A stretch of 64,000 nucleotides of DNA from JALYNX01 sp963749415 (lineage in GTDB: Bacteria > Actinomycetota > Acidimicrobiia > Spongiisociales > ZC4RG35). The stretch is from positions 992,001 through 1,056,000 of the forward strand of contig CAVVMG010000001.1 of assembly GCA_963749415.1 (NCBI GenBank), written 5' to 3'. The first letter of the stretch is position 1. Every line of letters starts with the position of its first letter. Below are positions 8,519 through 17,136 of the stretch, piece after piece. A program made the translations under genes and the position numbers. Below the pieces are notes generated by a model. That model saw nothing but the letters and a program-made list of their open reading frames with translations. It made no database searches and was not told the DNA's origin.

Positions 8519-9487
8519 GATCTCCCGGAGCCGTGCCAGATTGTGATGGGCGTCCATGTATCGGATCGACCCCGTTTTGGAGCGCATGATCACCGAGTGC
8601 GTGATCACGTGGTCACCCTGGTAGTCGACACCGCGCAGGTAGTCACCACCCGTCACCCCGGTTGCTGCGAAGAACACATTGTCCGATGACACCAGGTCCC
8701 CGGTGGTGAGCACCTGGGCGAGATCGAGGCCCTCATCTCGGGCACGATCGGCTTCGGCTTCGTCTCGAGGCCAGAGCCGGCATTGGATCTCGCCACCGAT
8801 GCAGGCGAGCGCGGCTGCTGCGATGACCGCTTCCGGCGACCCTCCGATGCCGATCAGTATGTCGGCTGCGGTCTCCTCCCTCGCAGTCGAGATCGCGCCC
8901 GCGACATCACCGTCGCGGAGCAGTGAGATGCGGCCCCCGGCGCGGCGCACCCCGTCGATGTAATGCTGGTTCCGGGGTCGGTCGAGGATCAGAGCCCGCA
9001 GGTCGTTTACGTCTTTGCCCTTGGCCTTCGCGACGTGTCTCAGATTTTGCTCTACCGGAGCCTCGAGGTCGATGACCCCTGCCGCCTCCGGGCCGACCGC
9101 GATCTTGTCCATGTACACCAGGGAACCCGGGGCATACATCGATCCGCGGCCGGCGGAGAGCGCAATGACCGCGATCGCCCCTGGCATCCCGGCGGCGGTG
9201 AGAGTGGTGCCGTCTACCGGGTCGACTGCGACATCGACGACCATCCCGGTCCCGGTGCCCACGCGCTCCCCGTTGAACAGCATCGGAGCGTGGTCTTTCT
9301 CACCCTCTCCGATGACCACCAGGCCGTCGATGTCGAGGGTGGCGAGGTGGAGCCTCATCCCGTCGACAGCCGCCTGGTCAGCGGCCTCTTTATCCCCCCG
9401 CCCCAGCCATCGGGCGGCACCCATGGCCGCAGTTTCGGTTACCCGGACCAGGTCGAGGCCGAGGTTGGGCTCGACCGGCTCGACCAT
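8498..9487 (-). CDS. glpX: Class II fructose-1,6-bisphosphatase
   Basis: This gluconeogenic phosphatase hydrolyses fructose 1,6-bisphosphate. IGEGEKD at 59-65 and DPVDGTTL at 89-96 are metal and substrate motifs of the GlpX family, the form used by most actinobacteria. The protein has 329 residues, the usual length. The ATG at 9487 was chosen because it gives the family N-terminus (VEPNLGLDLVRVTETAAM) and overlaps the stop of the upstream thiolase gene as ATGA. A longer frame to 9535 would read into thiolase code. The gene is co-transcribed with the thiolase. Confidence 0.95.
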   Translation of the reverse strand: MVEPVEPNLGLDLVRVTETAAMGAARWLGRGDKEAADQAAVDGMRLHLATLDIDGLVVIGEGEKDHAPMLFNGERVGTGTGMVVDVAVDPVDGTTLTAAGMPGAIAVIALSAGRGSMYAPGSLVYMDKIAVGPEAAGVIDLEAPVEQNLRHVAKAKGKDVNDLRALILDRPRNQHYIDGVRRAGGRISLLRDGDVAGAISTAREETAADILIGIGGSPEAVIAAAALACIGGEIQCRLWPRDEAEADRARDEGLDLAQVLTTGDLVSSDNVFFAATGVTGGDYLRGVDYQGDHVITHSVIMRSKTGSIRYMDAHHNLARLREISALTLD

Positions 9488-10662
9488 CAAGCGACCTTGA
9501 CCACGATGGCGTCGCCCTGGCCACCACCTCCGCACAACGTGGCCGCCCCGACACCGCCACCGCGGGCGCGGAGCGCGTCGATCAGGGTGACCACGATCCG
9601 CGCGCCGGTGGCTCCGAGCGGGTGACCGAGCGCCACGGCTCCGCCTCGAACGTTCACCCGGTCTTCGGGGATGTCGAGCATGCGGGCTGCCCAGATGGCC
9701 ACGGCGGCGAACGCCTCGTTTATCTCCACGATGTCGAGGTCCGACGGCTCCAGGCCGGCGCGTTTCAAAGCGACCAGGAGGGCCTCGGCGGGCCGCTCGT
9801 GGAGGGTGGCGTCACCGCCTCCTATTTGTCCGTAGGCCAGGATCTCGGCGAGAACAGGGGCACCGGTGGCTTCGGCTGCGGAGCGGTCGGCCACGACCAG
9901 AGCCGCGGCCCCATCGGAGATCTGTGAGGCATTCCCCGCAGTGATGGTTCCCCCAGTGGTGAATGCCGGGTTGAGGGTCGAGAGCGACTCGAGTGTGGCG
10001 TCGGGGCGGACGCCCTCGTCGGCTTCGATCAGTGCCGGCTCGCCTTTTCGCTGCGGGATTTCGACAGGGACTATCTCCCCGGTGCCAGCCCGGGAAGCCT
10101 CGGCGGCGAGCCGGTGGCTGCGTGCCGCCCACTCGTCTTGCTCGGGGCGTCCGATGCCGAGACGCTGGTTCTTGTGGTCCGAGGACTCACCCATCGTGCA
10201 GTGGTCGAATGCACAGAAGAGGCCGTCGTGTTGCATCACGTCGACCAGTTTGGCGTCGCCGATGCGTGCACCCCAGCGCAGCTCCCTCAACACATGGGGA
10301 GCGTTCGACATGCTCTCCATGCCCCCAGCGACCACGAAGCTGGAGTCACCGAGTCGAATCGCCCGGTCGGCGAGGCCGATTGCCGACATCCCCGAGAGGC
10401 ACACCTTGTTGATGGTGACCGAGGGAACCGTCATTGGTAGCCCGCCGGCTACTGCGGCCTGCCGTGCGGTGATCTGGCCTTCCCCGGCCTGCAGAACGTG
10501 GCCGAAGAGCACCTCGTCGATCACGGTTGGGTCGACTCCGGATCGGGCGAGGGCGCCCGAGATGGCGGCGCCGCCGAGGTCGACTGCCCTCGAGGGGGCT
10601 AATGAGCCACCGTATTTGCCTATCGGGGTGCGGGCGATTCCGGTGATGACACTGTTGCTCAC
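9487..10662 (-). CDS. Acetyl-CoA C-acyltransferase (thiolase)
   Basis: This is a thiolase of 391 residues that condenses or cleaves acyl-CoA units. The nucleophilic Cys88 lies in TINKVCLSGMSA. His347 in LGHPLGATG and Cys377 in LCGGGGQGDA complete the catalytic set. The sequence fits the biosynthetic acetyl-CoA acetyltransferase type, but degradative activity cannot be excluded. It overlaps glpX downstream and is divergent from mce. Confidence 0.93.
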   Translation of the reverse strand: MSNSVITGIARTPIGKYGGSLAPSRAVDLGGAAISGALARSGVDPTVIDEVLFGHVLQAGEGQITARQAAVAGGLPMTVPSVTINKVCLSGMSAIGLADRAIRLGDSSFVVAGGMESMSNAPHVLRELRWGARIGDAKLVDVMQHDGLFCAFDHCTMGESSDHKNQRLGIGRPEQDEWAARSHRLAAEASRAGTGEIVPVEIPQRKGEPALIEADEGVRPDATLESLSTLNPAFTTGGTITAGNASQISDGAAALVVADRSAAEATGAPVLAEILAYGQIGGGDATLHERPAEALLVALKRAGLEPSDLDIVEINEAFAAVAIWAARMLDIPEDRVNVRGGAVALGHPLGATGARIVVTLIDALRARGGGVGAATLCGGGGQGDAIVVKVA

Positions 10663-10727
10663 GATGGCCTCTGAAACCTGATGCTACTGCCGGGCGGGTC
10701 ACATCTCCCTGAGGGCCCAATACCCTG

Positions 10728-11144
10728 GTGCGGGTGAAACTCCTCAATCTCGACCACGTTGGCATCGCGGTGCACGATCTCGACAGGGCCGTCGAGGGAT
10801 ACCGAGTGCGCTATGGGGTGTCTCCTCTGTATCGAGAAGTCGTCGAGACCCAGGGCGTGGAAGAAGCGATGATCCCGGTCGGAGGTTCCTTCGTGCAGCT
10901 CCTCGCCCCGCTCGACGGGGAAAGCCCGGTGTCCCGGTTCCTCGAGCGCCGGGGCGAGGGTGTCCACCATCTCGCCTTCCTGGTCGCCGACATCGACGCT
11001 GCCCTCGAGCACCTCAAGTCCGAGGGGGCCAACCTGGTGGACGAGACACCGCGGCCGGGAGGTCGCGGGGCGCGCATCGCATTCGTCCACCCGGCGGACC
11101 TCACTGGTACCTTGATCGAGCTGATGGAGCTCGGAGATGGTTGA
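10728..11144 (+). CDS. mce: Methylmalonyl-CoA epimerase
   Basis: This is a VOC-fold metalloenzyme that interconverts methylmalonyl-CoA epimers on the propionyl-CoA route. At 138 residues it has the family N-terminus LLNLDHVGIAVHDLDRAV with a metal His, GEGVHHLAFLVADI with a second His, and a terminal GTLIELMEL with the Glu ligand. GTG starts at 10728 and 10734 are both possible. A small epsilon-like gene overlaps its 3' end, which supports a role in propionyl-CoA carboxylation. Confidence 0.9.
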   Translation: MRVKLLNLDHVGIAVHDLDRAVEGYRVRYGVSPLYREVVETQGVEEAMIPVGGSFVQLLAPLDGESPVSRFLERRGEGVHHLAFLVADIDAALEHLKSEGANLVDETPRPGGRGARIAFVHPADLTGTLIELMELGDG

Positions 11145-11343
11145 AGGACTCACGATCAAAGGTGGTGCCGGCCCGTTCGAGGCGGCGGTGATCGCTGTCG
11201 TCCTCGATGGCATCGCCGAGGAGGAGAGTGGCGTTCGCCACGACTCTTCGCGGGCCAGCCGCGCCCTTCCTGCATGGATGAAGGCTGTTCTCGACGACGA
11301 GCCGGAATGGCCAATGGGGCTCGCCGACCCGCTTCACGACTGA
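11137..11343 (+). CDS. Possible acyl-CoA carboxylase epsilon-like small protein
   Basis: This is a 68-residue protein whose ATG lies inside the end of mce. It has the style of actinobacterial AccE/PccE epsilon subunits: a short IKGGAGPFEAAVIAVVLDGIAEEE helix, a variable basic middle and a tryptophan-containing tail. The assignment rests on size, pattern and its neighbour, not on a firm motif. Carboxylase alpha and beta genes are not in this window. Confidence 0.5.
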   Translation: MVEGLTIKGGAGPFEAAVIAVVLDGIAEEESGVRHDSSRASRALPAWMKAVLDDEPEWPMGLADPLHD

Positions 11344-11348
11344 CCCCA

Positions 11349-12887
11349 TCAGAAATCCCGTTTACGGATCTCCCTCAACTCCGGCGCTCTCAGCAGGAGT
11401 GAGGCGATGAGAAACCCGGCGATAGCGGTTACGCCGCCGATGAGGGCCATGACGATCCCCTCCAGGATCGACAAGCTCTCCGCGCCGAACAGGGCATTGG
11501 TCAGCGGTAGCGCCACTGCGATGGCCAGCCCTGCCGCCAGCAGCGCGCGTAACGAAGAGAGAGCAACCTTTCTCACCGCGTCCCACCCGGAGTCCATTCC
11601 CCAGGCGATCAGCAATGCCACCGCGTAGAGGGTCATCACGATCACCGAGGCCAATGCGAAGCCCTCGATGCCGATTGCCCGGTAGAGGAGGATCCAGATC
11701 GGGATCGCCAAAGCGGTGCCCGCCGTCCCGATGAGGACCGGGGTCCACATCATTCGCTTTGCGTAGAAGTGGCGGGAGAGGATCTGGTGCAAGCCCCAGG
11801 CTGGTACCGAGAGCGCGTAGATCATCAACAGGCCCGCCACCAATTCGGTGTCAGCAGTAGTGAAGTCCCCCCACTGATAGAGCAGCCGCACCAGAGGTCG
11901 TGCCAGGACGAGAAGTGCGGCCGCCGCTCCCGCTGCTACGAAGACGGTGGTCCTTGCCGCCCGTGAGGTGGTCGCCGTCAGGCCAGGCTCGTCACCCCGG
12001 GCCGCCAGCCTGGCGAAGAAGGGATAGGCGGCGACGCCGGCAGCCTGCGCAATCACGCCGATCGGGACCATGTTCAGCTGGCGGGCGAAGCTGAGCGCGG
12101 AGGTTGCCCCCTCCTCCACCTGCCCGAACCAACGAACGAACTGCTCGTCGAGCACGGCGATCGACTGCCCGATCATCAGGGGCAGCGCCAACACCAGGTA
12201 CTCCTTCACCGCGGACTGTCCCCTGGGCACCGGGACCAGCCGGACTCCGGTGCGGCGGGCCCCGTACCACTGCAATCCGAAGTTCCCGATCGCTGATCCG
12301 ACCACGGCCCCCCAGAGGAAACCTTCGGGGGTGGCCTCTCCGACAATGGCCGACGCCAGACCGCCGGCGATGATGGCCAGGTTGTAGACGACCGGGGCCA
12401 CGGCGGGGACCAGGAAGCGGCGGTGGGTGTACTGCACCGCCATCAAGAGGGCGCCAAGCACGAAGAACACCTGGGCGGGCAACACCAGCCGGGTGAGGGA
12501 GACCAGCCGGTCGTGGTCGGCGACCACCTCGGGGAACATCAGCGACACGAGCCAATCGGCACCGATCCACATCACCGCGGTGAGGGCGAGGATCGCGATC
12601 AGAGTGAATCGGAACACCGAGCTGAAGGCACGATCGAGGCCGACCCCATCGCCACGCTCCAGAAAGCGGCTCAGGATCGGGATCAGCGTGATCGTGAGAT
12701 AGGCGCCTGCGAGGAGATAGTTGAGGAAGTCCGGGATGAGGAACGCCTGGCGATACAGGTCTCCCTCGACGTTGACTCCGATCAACGAGGCGAGCAATGT
12801 CTCCCGAAACAGGCCCAGTACGCGGGAGAGAAGCACGCTGGCGGAGACGACCAACGCGGCAGTTCCCATCTTCATCGGCCCGCTCAT
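11349..12887 (-). CDS. murJ: MurJ/MviN-type lipid II flippase
   Basis: This is an integral membrane protein of 512 residues with about 14 predicted helices. The N-terminal ALVVSASVLLSRVLGLFRETLLASLIG and the loop GDLYRQAFLIPDFLNYLLAG are typical of the MurJ/MviN flippases that move lipid II across the membrane for cell-wall synthesis. It is in an operon with the following PHP gene (four-base overlap), and it converges on the mce/epsilon genes with only five bases between stops. Confidence 0.93.
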   Translation of the reverse strand: MSGPMKMGTAALVVSASVLLSRVLGLFRETLLASLIGVNVEGDLYRQAFLIPDFLNYLLAGAYLTITLIPILSRFLERGDGVGLDRAFSSVFRFTLIAILALTAVMWIGADWLVSLMFPEVVADHDRLVSLTRLVLPAQVFFVLGALLMAVQYTHRRFLVPAVAPVVYNLAIIAGGLASAIVGEATPEGFLWGAVVGSAIGNFGLQWYGARRTGVRLVPVPRGQSAVKEYLVLALPLMIGQSIAVLDEQFVRWFGQVEEGATSALSFARQLNMVPIGVIAQAAGVAAYPFFARLAARGDEPGLTATTSRAARTTVFVAAGAAAALLVLARPLVRLLYQWGDFTTADTELVAGLLMIYALSVPAWGLHQILSRHFYAKRMMWTPVLIGTAGTALAIPIWILLYRAIGIEGFALASVIVMTLYAVALLIAWGMDSGWDAVRKVALSSLRALLAAGLAIAVALPLTNALFGAESLSILEGIVMALIGGVTAIAGFLIASLLLRAPELREIRKRDF

Positions 12888-13732
12888 GACATCACCGCGT
12901 GTGATCGAAGGCCTTCCACAACGGAATCGGGGACATTCAGGTCGCCGTAACCCGATCCCAGCTCCAGGCCAGGCTTGTATGCGCCGTGGTAGTCGCTTCC
13001 GCCGGAGGGAACCAGCCCGAATCGACGAGCGAGATCGGAGTACCCGTCCCGCTCGTATCGGCGATAGCCGGCGTAGATCGCCTCCAGCCCGATGAGGCCG
13101 GCCGGGACCAGGCGGTGCAACAAATCCTCCATCTCGGCGGCGCGATTGATCGCCAACGTGTGGGGGTGAGCCAGCACCGGCACCGCCCCCGACTCCCTGG
13201 CCAGCCGGATGGCATCCTCGGGAGTGAGCCGGGGCCGGCTCACATACCCCGGGCGCCCGGATGTCAGCCAGAGCTCGAATGCGTCCTCCATGGTCTCGAC
13301 GTAACCCCTGCGAACCATGACCGCAGCGATGTGGGGCCGGCCCACCGTCCCCTCACCGGCTTCCTCTCGGACTTCCTCGATGGTGATCGGCATCCCGAGG
13401 TCGGAGAGTCTGCGCGCGATCGCCTCGTTGCGCAGCTCCCGGCCCTCCCTCAACTCACCTAACCGGTTCTGCAGGGGCCCCGAGCCGGGCTCCAGCCAGA
13501 GCACGACCAGGTGCATGCCTCCTACGTCGTACTCCAAGGAGAGCTCGGTGCCAGGGATTAGCTCGAGATCGGTGCCGGCCGCCGCGGCAGTCGCATCGGC
13601 AACGCCGAGCTGGGTGTCGTGATCGGTGAGGGCCAGAGTGGTGAGACCGATCTCGAGTGCCCGAGCCACCAGGGCGGCCGGTGTCTCGGTTCCGTCCGAA
13701 GCCGTGGAATGAGAGTGGAGGTCTACGGCCAT
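12884..13732 (-). CDS. PHP domain phosphoesterase
   Basis: This is a 282-residue metal-dependent phosphoesterase of the PHP superfamily. DLHSHSTASDG at 4-14, LTDHDT near 38, HPHTLA and SGGSDYHG supply the metal-binding His/Asp set. Homologs (YciV/TrpH-like) act on nucleotide 5' or 3' ends. The substrate cannot be told from sequence. The gene precedes murJ on the same strand and its stop overlaps the murJ start. Confidence 0.9.
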   Translation of the reverse strand: MAVDLHSHSTASDGTETPAALVARALEIGLTTLALTDHDTQLGVADATAAAAGTDLELIPGTELSLEYDVGGMHLVVLWLEPGSGPLQNRLGELREGRELRNEAIARRLSDLGMPITIEEVREEAGEGTVGRPHIAAVMVRRGYVETMEDAFELWLTSGRPGYVSRPRLTPEDAIRLARESGAVPVLAHPHTLAINRAAEMEDLLHRLVPAGLIGLEAIYAGYRRYERDGYSDLARRFGLVPSGGSDYHGAYKPGLELGSGYGDLNVPDSVVEGLRSHAVMS

Positions 13733-13769
13733 GGGGTCATCTGCACCCCGATGATGGTGGCTGCGACCG

Positions 13770-14558
13770 TCAAGAACCGGTTACGTCGATGGTGACGGAC
13801 TCGATGTAGACGGTCTCCAGAGGAAGGCTCTTCTCCCTGGTCCCGGGACGGGTGGCCGTTTCGATCTGTGAGATGAGGGCCAGTGTCTCGTCGCCGGAGA
13901 TGACCTCTCCCAGCACATTGAACTGCGGATTGAGGACCGAGGCGTCCTCGCCGGTCACGATGAAGAATTGGCTCCCGGTCGTGCCCTTGCCGGTGTTGAA
14001 CATCGCAGCCACACCCGGGGCGTAGACGAAGTCCGCGGCTGGGAACTCGTCGGGGATCTTGTATCCGGGACCGCCATTGCCATCAGCCATCGGGTCACCA
14101 CCGTGGACCAGGAAGTCCTCGACTATCCGATGGAAGACCTGACCGTCGAAGAAACCCTCACGGGCGAGAAAAACGAAGGAATTGACGGTCTCCGGGGCGC
14201 CCGAGGGGTCGAGTTGGAGCACGATCGTCCCACACGAGGTCTCGATGGTCGCCGTGACCTCACTTTCTGCGGTGATATCGCTCTGCACCTCGGGCTCGCT
14301 GAATTGGAGCACCTCTTCGGCGGGTGGTTGCTCCGCACCGCAGGCAGTGGGCTGATTGCGAAAACCCTCGTAGCCCTGGGGGAGATCGCCCTCGTCGTTT
14401 CCGAAGAATGCCCCCAACGCCAGGACCCCCACCACCAGGGCTCCGAAGATGAGCGCGGTCACCAGTCGACGGCCCAATTCGCGACGGGCGGTCTGCTTCT
14501 TCTCGGCCTCCAATTTGGCCGCCCGCTGCTCCTTTTGGCGGCGTCGTCTGTCGGTCAT
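13770..14558 (-). CDS. Membrane-anchored cyclophilin-type peptidyl-prolyl isomerase
   Basis: This is a 262-residue protein with a charged N-terminal cytosolic tail (RRRRQKEQRAAKLEAEKKQ), one transmembrane helix (about 29-50), then a cyclophilin domain (about 105-258). The active-site stretches VFHRIVEDFLVHGGDP and GTTGSQFFIVTG are present. It should assist folding of exported proteins at the outer face of the membrane. It is divergent from the aspartate kinase gene. Confidence 0.92.
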   Translation of the reverse strand: MTDRRRRQKEQRAAKLEAEKKQTARRELGRRLVTALIFGALVVGVLALGAFFGNDEGDLPQGYEGFRNQPTACGAEQPPAEEVLQFSEPEVQSDITAESEVTATIETSCGTIVLQLDPSGAPETVNSFVFLAREGFFDGQVFHRIVEDFLVHGGDPMADGNGGPGYKIPDEFPAADFVYAPGVAAMFNTGKGTTGSQFFIVTGEDASVLNPQFNVLGEVISGDETLALISQIETATRPGTREKSLPLETVYIESVTIDVTGS

Positions 14559-14642
14559 GGCGGGGCGACTTTAGGCAGGGGCCGGTTTCAACCCGGATCG
14601 GTGTTCGTGTTCCGCGGTGAAACCCTCCAAACTGTGAGCGGC

Positions 14643-15635
14643 ATGCCGGTGACAGTGCAGAAATACGGCGGAACGTCGGTGGCGGATCCCACCCGGATCA
14701 GCGCGGTTGCCGACCGGGTCACCGCCACGCGGGCCTCTGGCGTCGACGTCGTCGTGGTGGTTTCGGCGATGGGCCAGACCACCGACGAGCTGCTGTCTCT
14801 CGCCGCCGATATCAACCCCAGCCCGCCACCCCGGGAGATGGACATGTTGCTCACCGCGGGGGAGCGGATCACCATGGCTCTGCTCGCCATGGCGTTGGAT
14901 GCCCGTGGGGTCCCAGCTGTCAGCTACACCGGCTCCCAGGCGGGCATCCTCACCGATTCCTCTCACGGCGAAGCGAGGATCCGGGAGATAACGGGGCAAC
15001 GGGTCCGTGATTCCCTGGCCGAGGGCAAAGTAGTGATCGTGGCGGGATTCCAGGGTGTCGACCCCGAGCGGCGGGAAATCACCACTCTGGGCCGTGGCGG
15101 CTCGGACACAACAGCCGTGGCCCTGGCCGCGGCGCTCGGTGCGGAGGTCTGCGAGATCCTCACCGACGTCGACGGGGTGTACACCGCCGATCCCCGGATC
15201 GTGCCCGACGCCCGCAAGATCGATTCCATCGGCTATCACGAGATGATGGAGATGGCGTCGTCCGGCGCCGGGATCCTGATGCCGCACTCGGTGGAGTTCG
15301 CCCATCGTTTTGGGGTTCCGGTGCATGTGCGTTCGACTTTCACGGACGCCCCGGGCACCTGGGTGGTGCCGGATGCCCCGGCATCGATTGTGATCGGTCT
15401 CGCTCATCGCCGATCGGGTGATAAGGGGTTGCTGTCGATCATTGGTGGGGGGGCGGGCACTGTGGCGGAACGGAGTGTGGATGCCCTCGGCGACAACGGG
15501 ATCTCCGTCCTCGACACCGAGGTTCGCGGGCTCAGCGTCACCATCGAGATCCCGGTCGAACATCTCGAGGACGCCACCCGTTTGTTGCACATGACCCTCC
15601 ACCCTCCGTTGGTCAGCGAGGAGGTCCCGGTATGA
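14643..15635 (+). CDS. Aspartate kinase with a single ACT domain
   Basis: This is the first enzyme of the aspartate family amino-acid pathway. The catalytic domain begins KYGGTS at 7-12, with TLGRGGSDTTAVALA near 148-162 and TDVDGVYTADPR near 174-185. At 330 residues it is much shorter than the usual 400 or more. Only about 70 residues (262-330) follow the kinase domain, enough for a single ACT unit rather than the usual tandem pair. The chosen ATG gives the family N-terminus; a GTG nine bases upstream (14634) is also possible. The asd gene overlaps its stop. Confidence 0.93.
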   Translation: MPVTVQKYGGTSVADPTRISAVADRVTATRASGVDVVVVVSAMGQTTDELLSLAADINPSPPPREMDMLLTAGERITMALLAMALDARGVPAVSYTGSQAGILTDSSHGEARIREITGQRVRDSLAEGKVVIVAGFQGVDPERREITTLGRGGSDTTAVALAAALGAEVCEILTDVDGVYTADPRIVPDARKIDSIGYHEMMEMASSGAGILMPHSVEFAHRFGVPVHVRSTFTDAPGTWVVPDAPASIVIGLAHRRSGDKGLLSIIGGGAGTVAERSVDALGDNGISVLDTEVRGLSVTIEIPVEHLEDATRLLHMTLHPPLVSEEVPV

Positions 15636-16645
15636 GCGACCGAATGGTGGCGGTCGTCGGGGCGACGGGCGCAGTCGGGCGCACCATGTTGTCGATCCTG
15701 GAAGAGCGGGACTTTCCGCTTGGCGCCCTGCGCCTGATGGCCTCGGAGCGATCGGCGGGGAATGTGGTGGAAACGGCCTGGGGCGAGGTGGTGGTCGAGG
15801 ATCTGTCGACGGCCGACCCCAACGGGATCGACATCGCGCTGTTCTCGGCCGGCGGCGCCCGTTCCAAGTCGTTCGCTCCTGGATTCGCTTCGGCCGGAGC
15901 CGTGGTGATCGACAACTCGTCGGCTTTCCGCATGGACTTGGAAGTGCCCCTGGTCGTGGTCGGGGTCAACGACGAGGCGGCCGGGCAGCACCGCGGAATC
16001 ATTTCCAACCCCAATTGCACGACGATGGCTCTGATGATGGCCGCCGGGCCACTCCATCGCGCGGCGGGCTTGAAGAGCGTCCACGTCTCCTCCTATCAGT
16101 CGGTGTCCGGGTCCGGCCAACAGGGAGTCACCGAGCTCGTCGGGCAGTTGGACGCCCTCCGACCTGACCTGGAGGCTCTGATGGCCGGGGGATGGGCCGA
16201 CCCTGGTGCCGAGCTCTACGCCCGACCGATCGGGTTCAACGTGCTGCCCTATGCCGGCACCGAGACCGATGAGGGATACACCGACGAGGAATGGAAGCTG
16301 GTGAACGAGTCACGGAAGATCCTCGACATCCCCGGCCTGCTCGTGGAGCCCACCTGTGTGCGGGTCCCGGTGCTGGTCGGCCACGCGGTTTCCGCCTCGC
16401 TCCAGTTCGAGCGCCCGATGGCTCCCGAAGAGGCGGTTGCGGTCCTTCAGGCCTCACCCGGGATCGAAGTCTGGACCGACCTGGTCCCGACGCCGCTCGA
16501 CGCCGCCGGCAAGGACAATGTGTTGGCGGGGAGGGTCCGGGGCACGGTCGGCGAGCCGGGAGGGATCAACCTCTGGGTCGTAGGCGACAACCTGCGAAAG
16601 GGCGCCGCTTTGAACGCCGTCCAGATCGCAGAATTGCTGGTCTGA
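15632..16645 (+). CDS. asd: Aspartate-semialdehyde dehydrogenase
   Basis: This is an NADP-dependent reductase that turns aspartyl phosphate into aspartate semialdehyde. The nucleotide loop GATGAVG is at 10-16, the catalytic Cys129 lies in SNPNCTT, and the later RVPVLVGHA region carries the active-site base. At 337 residues it has the usual length. The ATG overlaps the stop of the aspartate kinase gene (ATGA), so the two are coupled in an ask-asd operon. Confidence 0.96.
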   Translation: MSDRMVAVVGATGAVGRTMLSILEERDFPLGALRLMASERSAGNVVETAWGEVVVEDLSTADPNGIDIALFSAGGARSKSFAPGFASAGAVVIDNSSAFRMDLEVPLVVVGVNDEAAGQHRGIISNPNCTTMALMMAAGPLHRAAGLKSVHVSSYQSVSGSGQQGVTELVGQLDALRPDLEALMAGGWADPGAELYARPIGFNVLPYAGTETDEGYTDEEWKLVNESRKILDIPGLLVEPTCVRVPVLVGHAVSASLQFERPMAPEEAVAVLQASPGIEVWTDLVPTPLDAAGKDNVLAGRVRGTVGEPGGINLWVVGDNLRKGAALNAVQIAELLV

Positions 16646-16649
16646 GTTT

Positions 16650-16682
16650 CTCCCCCCAGGAGCGAAGCGACGTTGGGGGGAG
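16650..16682. repeat. Perfect inverted repeat downstream of asd
   Basis: CTCCCCCCA (16650-16658) and TGGGGGGAG (16674-16682) are exact reverse complements separated by a 15-base loop GGAGCGAAGCGACGT. It sits between asd and a convergent minus-strand gene. It may be a bidirectional terminator, although no T-run follows, or a member of a dispersed palindromic repeat family. Confidence 0.6.
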
Positions 16683-16705
16683 TGGCCCGCAGGGCCGAGG
16701 GGGGC

Positions 16706-17014
16706 TTAGCGCTCGGCGGCGTCGGAGCGCAGCAAAGCCGACATCCGGCGACGGAGTATCGGCGGCGCATTGCGGAGGCCGAGATCGAGCGCGAAATGGG
16801 CATCGTCGGTCACGTCGAGGATGATCTCCTCGCCTTCGGCGCGGATGTGGAACCCGTCCAGCATTGGTGAGACTCGGATCTCTCTCCGGGACCAATCTGC
16901 AACCTCGACCTCACCCGACCTCAAGGTGAAGCGGTCGTCGGTGAGATCGATGACGACGTGAATTGGCGCTTCGTCGCCGCCGTCCAGCCTGAGCTGGGCG
17001 TCGTAGACAGCCAT
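16706..17014 (-). CDS. Hypothetical protein
   Basis: This is a 102-residue protein with a mostly beta-strand pattern (DAQLRLDGGDEAPIHVVIDL) and a short charged C-terminal helix. It has no signal peptide and no recognised domain. Codon usage matches its neighbours. It is divergent from the GH16-like gene, with 122 bases between the two starts. Confidence 0.55.
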   Translation of the reverse strand: MAVYDAQLRLDGGDEAPIHVVIDLTDDRFTLRSGEVEVADWSRREIRVSPMLDGFHIRAEGEEIILDVTDDAHFALDLGLRNAPPILRRRMSALLRSDAAER

Positions 17015-17136
17015 CGTTCCTCCCCTTGTTCTCGTTGAGCCTCCACGATCATTGTAAATCTTGGAAATCCCTGTCTCACGTGGGCTTTTGCAAGATGCCC
17101 GAAATGGCTAGACCCCGCGGCTGGTTGGCTTGACTC

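Noticed and set aside
13968..14642. A long upstream extension of the aspartate kinase frame
   Set aside because: It is antisense to the cyclophilin gene and gives no family similarity; the kinase begins at VQKYGGTS.
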